From: Hyphomicrobiaceae bacterium
GTDB taxonomy: Bacteria; Pseudomonadota; Alphaproteobacteria; Rhizobiales; Hyphomicrobiaceae
Assembly: GCA_013214245.1 (NCBI GenBank)
Contig: JABSQE010000157.1
Location: 1 to 5,050, forward strand
DNA: 5,050 nucleotides
Direction: 5' to 3'
Each line of letters begins with the position of its first letter. Position 1 is the stretch's first letter. The notes below the pieces were generated by a model. The model saw only the letters and a program-made list of their open reading frames with translations. It made no database searches and was not told where the DNA came from. The position numbers and the translations under genes are program-made. Positions 1 to 5,050 of the stretch are shown here, piece after piece.

Positions 1-845
1 CTGGACGAGATCACCTTCTCGGAATCAGTGCCGTCTCTGGTCGAGCACAAACCTTTAATTCGGGCGGTCGCGTTTTAAAAGATGTTGCAGGTATAGGCTT
101 GACACGCGCAGTTGCGGGTAGTTGGGGTACACTAGCCGTGATAACTAGGGTAACTTTTAAGGTTAAACCAAAACCGGAAGAGACAGCAACAGTCGTTTTG
201 ATTGGATTGTCTAATGAACTTGCAGTCGAGGCTATGGGGGCAGCCCTTGCTATGCCTTTTGATGTTACAGCTGGTGTTCATCTAGAAACTTCATTGGTTA
301 AGCGCTTGCAACAAGAAGACTTTCAAAGTGTCGCGAACCCTATTACAGCATTACGCCTCGAGACCTTTTCTAAATTTTTACCACGTCGAATTGAATTTTT
401 GAAGAAGGCTCTAAAGACGTATGGCGAGCTCTATATTGTAGGCAATGATGCCTCGATTGCATTTTGGAATGAGCTCCAACAGCTTTCCCCGATGCTTGGC
501 AGTGACAGACAAGTATGGCGGATTTCAACCCTATTAAACAAAGGAGCACATTTTATAAATGACATTCGGCGACATATGGAGGTAGAGGTTTATTTTGATT
601 GGTTTGGAGGTCTGATGTGGCTGTTAATAAGTGAAGCCGTTGATGCAGGTGCGGCGGATATTCGGCGTACACTAGCTACTTATGGTGGTCATGCAACACT
701 AATTCGTGCAACTGATAAGATACGAAGTCAAGTCTCTGTATTTCAGCCTTTAGACAGTTCTACAGAGCACATTACGAGAAATCTTAAACATGCATTCGAT
801 CCAGATGCTGTATTAAATAGAGCAAGAATGTACACCTATTTATGA
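1..845 (+). CDS. glcE: Glycolate oxidase FAD-binding subunit GlcE, 3' part (5' end outside the window)
   Basis: GlcE is one of the two FAD-binding subunits of the GlcDEF complex, which oxidises glycolate to glyoxylate and feeds electrons to the respiratory chain at the inner membrane. The frame is open from the first complete codon at 3, giving 280 visible residues of a protein usually about 350-400 long, so the beginning is upstream and the TTG at 99 is internal. Diagnostic stretches are RDHLLGI and FNSGGRV (54-74), followed by AGSWGTLAV, the end of the FAD-binding PCMH-type domain. The C-terminal part contains VWRIS, a YFDWFGGLMWL-like segment and VSVFQPL, all as in GlcE. Two normally conserved spots differ: the usual TGYDL is AGIGL (87-101), and the usual NPGRM near the end is NRARM (816-830). 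glcF follows 135 bases later. The family call is firm; whether the protein is fully active is uncertain. Confidence 0.88.
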   Translation, partial: GRDHLLGISAVSGRAQTFNSGGRVLKDVAGIGLTRAVAGSWGTLAVITRVTFKVKPKPEETATVVLIGLSNELAVEAMGAALAMPFDVTAGVHLETSLVKRLQQEDFQSVANPITALRLETFSKFLPRRIEFLKKALKTYGELYIVGNDASIAFWNELQQLSPMLGSDRQVWRISTLLNKGAHFINDIRRHMEVEVYFDWFGGLMWLLISEAVDAGAADIRRTLATYGGHATLIRATDKIRSQVSVFQPLDSSTEHITRNLKHAFDPDAVLNRARMYTYL

Positions 846-980
846 GGTCAAGTGTTTTGAGGCTTTTTTTACAGCGAAAAGGAATAGTGCGGATGTGAAG
901 CGTGTATTTATTTCGCTCGTGCGTATTAATCATATGCTGAAGCTGCCACTCAGCCTACAGACAACTCAAGGGCCTTTCGT

Positions 981-2354
981 ATGAAAACAGATTTTACTTT
1001 ACAACAATTACAAGATCCTTGCTTAGAAGAGGTTGATAAAATTGTGAAGCGCTGCTTTCATTGCGGGCTGTGTAATGCGACATGCCCAACCTACATCTTA
1101 CTCAGTGATGAACGTAATGGTCCACGCGGTAGGATTTACATGATGAAGAATATGTTTGAAAGGAATAATGATGTAAGCTCTGACATGATGCGTTATGTGG
1201 ATAGATGTCTATCATGTTTATCTTGCATGACAACGTGCCCGGCTAATGTTGAGTACAGGAACTTGATAGACCGTGCGCGCGATTTTATTCAAGAGCGCGG
1301 TAGTCGCCCTTGGCAGGAGCGGGTTGCACTCACAATCTTGGCAGCAATTATTCTTAATCCCGGACGTTTTAGTCTGGTATTAAGACTAGCTTCATACGGG
1401 CGTCCTTTAATTAATTTAATTCGAATAGCTGGTCTTAAACAGTTAGCTGCCGCTTTTGATATAATATCAAAAAGTAGAAGTTTTCGCAATTCATCTACGA
1501 AGGGGGGCAAGCCAATAGCCATATCTAAGCTAAAATATGAAACTAAAGTTTTGATGTTAGCGGGATGCGAGCTACAAGTTCTTCGTCCGGTTATTAACGA
1601 TGCAGCAATTCGGCTGCTTTCTAAACGCGGGGTTAAAGTTGAAGTTACTTCTGGTTCTGGATGTTGTGGCTCGTTAATGCTGCATATGGGTTTTCAAAAG
1701 CAAGCGTTTGAATTTGCCAAAAGCAATGTAGACATTTGGTGGAAGTCAATACAGGACGAGTCAGTTGATGCTATAATCACAACCACTTCAGACTGCAGTG
1801 CAACAATAAAAAACTACGCGTATAAGCTAAAAAACATTGATGGTTACGACGAGAAAATTCAAAAAATAGCTGATAAAGCTATGGACATTACTGAATTTTT
1901 AAGCCGAACGGACATTGGTCCTTCAATTCGCTGGTCGTCTTTGAAAGTCGCCTACCACGCCTCATGCACTATGGTTCATGGTCAGCAAATAATTGAAGCT
2001 CCAAAGAAATTACTTAAAAATGCAGGGTTTACAGTTGTTGAAATTCCCGAGCAACATATTTGTTGTGGTTCGCAAGGGATATATCGTATAATGCAGCCAG
2101 AAATAGCAAAATCTCTTCACGAACGTAAAGTCCTTAATATCAGTAAAGTGAAGCCTGATATTGTCGCAACCGGGAGCATCGGATGCATTGATCACATTGG
2201 TTTGGGTGGTAACTTTCCAGTTGTTCATGTTGTTGAACTTTTAGACTGGGCGTATGGAGGTCCAGTGCCTGAAGGTTTGTCACATTTTGAGTCATTTATT
2301 TATAATGTCCCAACCCCCCCTGGACGCACTATGGAAGATTATCTCAGTCTTTAG
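981..2354 (+). CDS. glcF: Glycolate oxidase iron-sulfur subunit GlcF
   Basis: GlcF is the electron-transfer subunit of glycolate oxidase and takes electrons from GlcD/GlcE towards quinone. The 457-residue product is at or slightly above the usual family length. The N-terminal half has two 4Fe-4S ferredoxin motifs, with C25, C28, C31, C35 and C76, C79, C82, C86, each ending in CP. The RGRIY segment between them (residues 50-53 region) is typical of GlcF. The C-terminal half has two cysteine-rich CCG domains: SGSGCCG with C228-C229, and HICCGSQG with C361-C362, the latter followed by the GSIGCIDHI segment characteristic of GlcF. The ATG at 981 is preceded by AAGGG at 968-972, and an in-frame TAA at 927 with no better start between supports it. 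All expected ligands are present, so it looks intact. The 135-base gap after glcE is long for these normally adjacent genes. No clear terminator follows. Confidence 0.96.
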   Translation: MKTDFTLQQLQDPCLEEVDKIVKRCFHCGLCNATCPTYILLSDERNGPRGRIYMMKNMFERNNDVSSDMMRYVDRCLSCLSCMTTCPANVEYRNLIDRARDFIQERGSRPWQERVALTILAAIILNPGRFSLVLRLASYGRPLINLIRIAGLKQLAAAFDIISKSRSFRNSSTKGGKPIAISKLKYETKVLMLAGCELQVLRPVINDAAIRLLSKRGVKVEVTSGSGCCGSLMLHMGFQKQAFEFAKSNVDIWWKSIQDESVDAIITTTSDCSATIKNYAYKLKNIDGYDEKIQKIADKAMDITEFLSRTDIGPSIRWSSLKVAYHASCTMVHGQQIIEAPKKLLKNAGFTVVEIPEQHICCGSQGIYRIMQPEIAKSLHERKVLNISKVKPDIVATGSIGCIDHIGLGGNFPVVHVVELLDWAYGGPVPEGLSHFESFIYNVPTPPGRTMEDYLSL

Positions 2355-2410
2355 TTTTAATACAGGATTATTGGTGATAGTTACAAAAATCTGGTAGCCT
2401 TACGTATATT

Positions 2411-2497
2411 ATTAACTTTGTAATAGAGTTATGGCTAATTTTTGGAAATTTGTTAGCCTTAATACGCTGTAAAAAAGCTAACTTGTTTAAAGTTAAT
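2411..2497 (+). repeat. Nested inverted repeats, possible structured RNA
   Basis: ATTAACTTT (2411-2419) and AAAGTTAAT (2489-2497) are perfect 9-base reverse complements. Inside them GGCTAA (2433-2438) can pair with TTAGCC (2453-2458), and the overlapping GTTAGC (2452-2457) can instead pair with GCTAAC (2477-2482). The two inner pairings exclude each other. The arms are AT-rich, and repeats of this length occur by chance in such sequence, so an RNA function is only a possibility. No run of T follows that would make it a standard terminator. Confidence 0.35.
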
Positions 2498-2580
2498 TGT
2501 GACCTGATGAAATTGAAGATATTCTACGAAACTAGACAAACTTTTATCGTAATTTTAAAAAAATAATTTACGTTTAATTG

Positions 2581-2595
2581 TATCGCGGCGCGATA
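2581..2595. promoter_or_regulatory. GC-rich perfect dyad, possible operator
   Basis: TATCGCG and CGCGATA flank a single central G, a perfect 7+1+7 inverted repeat. It stands out because it is mostly G and C in a stretch otherwise close to 25-30% GC. It lies about 50 bases upstream of the candidate aroK promoter, a position that would suit a regulator-binding site; as RNA it could fold as a 6-pair stem with a GGC loop. I cannot assign a regulator. Confidence 0.4.
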
Positions 2596-2644
2596 GCTCT
2601 TTGCTAAGACATTTGACAATATTTGAAGTTCAATTCAAAGCAAC

Positions 2645-2672
2645 TTGGCTTTTTTGCTGTTAGTAATATAAT
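2645..2672 (+). promoter_or_regulatory. Candidate sigma-70-type promoter for aroK-aroB
   Basis: A -35-like TTGGCT (2645-2650) is followed after 16 bases by a perfect -10 hexamer TATAAT (2667-2672). It matches four of six bases of TTGACA and all six of TATAAT. It is about 95 bases before the annotated aroK start and faces the right way. A better -35 match, TTGACA at 2613-2618, lacks a suitable -10 at proper spacing. In AT-rich DNA a TATAAT is not rare, so this is a prediction from sequence and position only. Confidence 0.45.
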
Positions 2673-2727
2673 ATTTGTTATAAGAGCATGAATGGCTGAA
2701 AATAATTTCATACAGAGTAAAGAAATC

Positions 2728-2764
2728 TGGAGTTTAGATGTCAAGCGAGATCTTTGATTGGTAG
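2728..2764 (+). other. Shine-Dalgarno and ATG in frame with aroK, closed by an amber codon
   Basis: TGGAG (2728-2732) sits five bases before an ATG at 2738, the best ribosome-binding arrangement upstream of aroK. The frame encodes MSSEIFDW and then meets TAG at 2762-2764. It is exactly the aroK frame: the next codons are AAT and the ATG at 2768. It may be the ancestral aroK start broken by a nonsense change (for example TGG to TAG), a short leader peptide whose stop lets ribosomes restart three bases later, or chance. The sequence shows the arrangement; its meaning is inferred. Confidence 0.5.
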
Positions 2765-2767
2765 AAT

Positions 2768-3358
2768 ATGGGCGTTTCTAAGGTAAATCAATGTAGCGTG
2801 AACCATAGCAAAATCATGCGTATTTTGGGCACAAAATCGATAGTTCTAATTGGTCTTATGGGATGTGGTAAATCTTCAATAGGACGTAGACTGGCTACTC
2901 GTATTGATCTTCCTTTCCTTGATTCAGATGAGGAAATTGAAAAGGCAGCCGGTAAAACGATATTAGAGATTTTTTCAGATCATGGAGAAGCCTATTTTAG
3001 AGACCGTGAAAGGTTGATTGTTGGTCGTCTTTTACAACATGGACCACAGGTTTTAGCTACCGGTGGGGGAGCTTTTATTTGTCCTCAAATCCGAGAAGCA
3101 ATATTCAAAAGAGGAATTTCAATCTGGCTCAAGGCAGAGTTAAAAGTTTTAATGGAGCGCGTTTCTCGCCGGGAAAACCGACCACTTCTGTCTACAGGAG
3201 ATCCTGGTGAAACAATGCGTAGACTTATGGTAGACCGCTATCCAATTTACAGTCTTGCTGAAATTACCGTGGAAAGTAAAGCTGGTATCGTCGAAGATGT
3301 TGTTGACTATATAATCTGCAGATTAGAAGATTACGTTACAAAAGTCACTGATTTCTGA
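2768..3358 (+). CDS. aroK: Shikimate kinase
   Basis: This cytoplasmic enzyme phosphorylates shikimate with ATP to give shikimate 3-phosphate, the fifth step to chorismate. From the ATG at 2768 it has 196 residues. Seen in order are the Walker A loop GLMGCGKS (residues 29-36; the usual Ala is Cys33), the DSD pair (D52, D54) for magnesium and shikimate, GEAYFR with R78, the shikimate-binding GGG at 99-101, the lid arginine in NRPLL (R138), and R157 in the DRYPIY segment near the end. The core is intact and of alphaproteobacterial type. The start is uncertain: no clear Shine-Dalgarno precedes 2768, the good one belongs to an ATG at 2738 cut off by a TAG, and an ATG at 2816 would give a 180-residue protein close to the compact AroK length. 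aroB follows after 94 bases, probably in the same transcript. Confidence 0.95.
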   Translation: MGVSKVNQCSVNHSKIMRILGTKSIVLIGLMGCGKSSIGRRLATRIDLPFLDSDEEIEKAAGKTILEIFSDHGEAYFRDRERLIVGRLLQHGPQVLATGGGAFICPQIREAIFKRGISIWLKAELKVLMERVSRRENRPLLSTGDPGETMRRLMVDRYPIYSLAEITVESKAGIVEDVVDYIICRLEDYVTKVTDF

Positions 3359-3452
3359 AAACCAAAATTTTAGTTTAGACAAATACGATTTTTTGTATAA
3401 CTTTTAGGTCAGAATATATTTTTGTAATAACAAATATTGGAGCAAATTATAA

Positions 3453-4574
3453 ATGCCAATCGACTCATTCGATTGTGTTCGCGTTGAGCTCGGTTGTCGC
3501 GGCTACGACGTATTAATAGGAGCCGGATTACTAGCCATAACCGAACAACTTATTTCAGATCGGCTAGGTTGTGAGACCAAAGCTTTCATTGTGACGGATA
3601 CTAATGTTGCACAACATTATCTAGAAACCATTGCTCAGCCACTAATAAAATCAGGCCGATTACGAGGTACGTTAACTCTGCCAGCAGGAGAACTTAGCAA
3701 GTCCTTTTCTGTTCTTGAAACAGTTTGTTCAAAAATTTTAAGCGCAGATATAGAACGAGGTGATTGCGTGATCGCTCTTGGTGGCGGCGTAATTGGCGAC
3801 ATTGCTGGATTTTCAAGTGCTATAGTACGTCGTGGTTTGCGTTACGTTCAAATTCCAACTAGTCTTCTTGCACAGGTTGATTCGTCAGTTGGAGGAAAAA
3901 CTGGAATTAACACTATCCATGGAAAAAATCTTATTGGAGCCTTTTATCAACCTCATCTCGTTTTGGCAGATATTAATACTTTGAAAACTTTACCAGAACG
4001 TCAAGTTTCTGCCGGCTATGCTGAAGTAGTCAAGTATGGGTTTCTAGGAGACAGTCAATTTTACAACTGGCTGGATGCAAATTTAACAAGCATAATTGAA
4101 CTTGATCATCATGCCCTTCAACATGCCGTTAAACGCAGCGTAGAAATTAAAGCTGAGATAGTGGCTGCCGATGAGAAAGAGCACGGTGATCGAGCGCTTC
4201 TTAATTTTGGCCATACGTTCGGGCACGCGCTGGAAACCTGGGCTAGATACTCCGACGTTCTGTTTCATGGTGAAGCTGTATCTATAGGCTCGTGTCTTGC
4301 ATTTAAGCTATCAGAAGAGCTTAAATATTGTCCTTCACATACAACTGCTCGCATCTCAGCACACCTGAAACGAGCAAGGTTGCCAACAGAAATAGCAGAA
4401 ATAAGGGGAGGTATACAACCAGATGCAGCAACACTTGTTCATTTAATGAAACAAGACAAAAAGATACGAGATGGGCAGTTAACACTAATTATGGCACGTG
4501 ACATTGGTCAAACATTCGTGACTCAAGAAATTCAACATGCAGATTTGGTAAACTTTCTTATTCGTCAAATTTGA
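3453..4574 (+). CDS. aroB: 3-dehydroquinate synthase
   Basis: AroB converts DAHP to 3-dehydroquinate, the second step of the shikimate pathway, using NAD and a divalent metal, in the cytoplasm. The 373 residues fit the normal length. Visible motifs are the NAD-binding GGGVIGD (residues 110-116), the PTSLLAQVDSSVGGKTGIN block around D143-K149, AGYAEVVKYG with metal ligand E191 and the nearby lysine K194, NFGHTFGHALE with H254 and H258, and HGEAVSIG with H272. The expected metal ligands Glu and two His are therefore present, and nothing suggests damage. The ATG at 3453 is preceded by TTGGAG at 3437-3442, about ten bases away, which supports this start. The pairing with aroK upstream is a common arrangement. 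The 94-base gap before it and 132 bases after it are wider than in compact versions of this operon. Confidence 0.97.
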   Translation: MPIDSFDCVRVELGCRGYDVLIGAGLLAITEQLISDRLGCETKAFIVTDTNVAQHYLETIAQPLIKSGRLRGTLTLPAGELSKSFSVLETVCSKILSADIERGDCVIALGGGVIGDIAGFSSAIVRRGLRYVQIPTSLLAQVDSSVGGKTGINTIHGKNLIGAFYQPHLVLADINTLKTLPERQVSAGYAEVVKYGFLGDSQFYNWLDANLTSIIELDHHALQHAVKRSVEIKAEIVAADEKEHGDRALLNFGHTFGHALETWARYSDVLFHGEAVSIGSCLAFKLSEELKYCPSHTTARISAHLKRARLPTEIAEIRGGIQPDAATLVHLMKQDKKIRDGQLTLIMARDIGQTFVTQEIQHADLVNFLIRQI

Positions 4575-4645
4575 ATTTAATAGTTTGAAATACCTAATCC
4601 AAATAGCTCGTCGTACTATTTCGATCACTCTAACTAAACTTATTG

Positions 4646-4678
4646 TCCTTTCAAAGGAGGGTTGCTTAGCCCTCTGGG
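4646..4678 (+). promoter_or_regulatory. Strong Shine-Dalgarno embedded in two alternative inverted repeats
   Basis: AAAGGAGGG (4653-4661) is a near-perfect anti-16S sequence. Its left part is paired by TCCTTT (4646-4651), leaving only one base between the arms. Its right part, GGAGGG (4656-4661), can pair with CCCTCT (4670-4675) over an eight-base loop; this includes one G-T pair. Oddly, no ATG or GTG lies at the usual 5-9 base distance: a TTG begins one base after it (4662), and the family-like ATG at 4707 is 46 bases away. Either the site serves a lost or atypical start, or it is a structured leader. Confidence 0.4.
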
Positions 4679-4706
4679 TATTGATTTACGGAAACGATTT
4701 CACTCC

Positions 4707-5024
4707 ATGGTCGTAGAAACTACACTTTTAACTTTATTCGCCGTATTGTTACTACTAGTGATATCTGGATTTTTTTCCGGGTCTGAAACGGCTCTAACAG
4801 CCGTTTCGCGAGCCCAAATGCATGCATTAGAGCAAGAGGGTAATTCTCGTGCCGGTGAAGTTAGTCGCCTACTAGATCGCCCAGAGCGTGTTATAGGTAC
4901 AGTTCTACTTGGCAATAATTTGGTGAACATTCTGGCATCTGCTTTAACGCCCAGACTCCTAATAAGACTGGTTGTGGTAAAAATGGAAATAACGGCGAGT
5001 AATCTAGTAAGTATGGGGCTTTAG
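4707..5024 (+). CDS. HlyC/CorC-family (CNNM/DUF21) membrane protein, N-terminal part, truncated
   Basis: The start of a CNNM-domain transporter-like protein, a family linked to magnesium or cobalt efflux and often called hemolysin-related; full members are about 400-440 residues, with CNNM membrane, CBS-pair and CorC_HlyC domains. From the ATG at 4707 there is a hydrophobic first segment (about residues 5-20), then SGFFSGSETALTA, a charged helical stretch with LEQEGN, and LLGNNLVNILASAL, all hallmark CNNM sequence. Similarity then fades: after LLIRL (about 4970) the expected continuation towards EVLPKTYA is missing, and the frame stops at 5022-5024 after 105 residues. No other frame restores the family pattern in the remaining 26 bases. 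The TTG at 4662 would add 15 residues unlike the family, so 4707 is preferred. The gene may be a pseudogene, frameshifted, cut by a rearrangement, or affected by errors near the sequence end. Confidence 0.7.
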   Translation: MVVETTLLTLFAVLLLLVISGFFSGSETALTAVSRAQMHALEQEGNSRAGEVSRLLDRPERVIGTVLLGNNLVNILASALTPRLLIRLVVVKMEITASNLVSMGL

Positions 5025-5050
5025 GCGATTCGCGACATGTGGGGGACGAA

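Larger units (their letters stand above)
2355..2767. other. AT-rich non-coding spacer between glcF and aroK
   Basis: This 413-base stretch has no convincing coding frame on either strand and is about 30% GC by eye, lower than the flanking genes. It holds a cluster of inverted repeats (2411-2497), a GC-rich perfect dyad (2581-2595), a candidate promoter (2645-2672) and a Shine-Dalgarno/ATG pair whose frame is closed by an amber codon (2728-2764). Those are listed separately. The rest (about 2498-2580 and 2673-2727) shows nothing I recognise. It may be the remains of an eroded gene, but no protein similarity is visible to me. Confidence 0.75.

Noticed and set aside
99..845. Reading glcE as starting at the TTG at 99
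   Set aside because: The frame is open upstream to the window edge and translates there to typical GlcE sequence, so 99 is an internal leucine codon.
848..870. Terminator-like element after glcE: TCAA and TTGA arms followed by a run of T (864-870)
   Set aside because: The stem is only four A/T-rich pairs with a mismatch next to it, too weak to call a terminator, and it would separate glcE from glcF.
921..983. Short open frame running across the glcE-glcF spacer, ending in a TGA that overlaps the glcF ATG
   Set aside because: It has no ribosome-binding site, no recognisable similarity and a length expected by chance.
1289..1522. Reverse-strand open frame of 77 residues inside glcF
   Set aside because: It is a shadow of the strongly supported glcF coding sequence. 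The same applies to the reverse-strand frames at 2010-2228, 4083-4268 and 4700-4930.
2637..2655. Possible terminator with AAAGC and GCTTT arms and a T tract
   Set aside because: Only five pairs, nearly 300 bases after the glcF stop, and it overlaps the candidate -35 of the aroK promoter.
3421..3438. Hairpin TTTGT/ACAAA just before the aroB ribosome-binding site
   Set aside because: Five nearly all A-T pairs in very AT-rich sequence; too weak to propose as regulatory.

Overview
The window reads as an ordinary metabolic stretch of a moderately AT-rich alphaproteobacterium. The glycolate oxidase subunits and the shikimate kinase match the forms I know from Rhodospirillales- and Rhizobiales-type genomes. 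The order aroK, aroB, then a HlyC/CorC (CNNM) membrane protein is also a familiar alphaproteobacterial neighbourhood. Taxonomy is inferred from family resemblance and gene order only.

Layout, all genes on the + strand. Positions 1-845 hold the 3' part of glcE, the FAD-binding subunit of glycolate oxidase; it enters the window already open, so its true start lies upstream. Positions 981-2354 hold glcF, the iron-sulfur subunit, with all its cysteine motifs intact. A 413-base spacer (2355-2767), about 30% GC by eye, contains several inverted repeats and a plausible promoter. Then come aroK (2768-3358) and aroB (3453-4574), two steps of the shikimate pathway. Last is the start of a CNNM/CorC-type membrane protein (from about 4707), whose reading frame loses family similarity near 4970 and stops at 5024.

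Function: GlcE and GlcF, with GlcD presumably encoded upstream, oxidise glycolate to glyoxylate and pass electrons to the membrane quinone pool. AroB makes 3-dehydroquinate and AroK later phosphorylates shikimate, so the second cluster serves aromatic amino acid and chorismate synthesis.

I see no mobile element, CRISPR array, tRNA, rRNA or novel multi-gene system. What stands out is mild erosion: spacers of 94-413 bases between genes, an in-frame amber codon between the best ribosome-binding site and the usable aroK start, two conserved motifs altered in glcE, and a truncated CNNM gene. Together these would fit a host-associated or otherwise relaxed-selection genome, or sequence errors at a few sites. 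The window alone cannot decide between them.
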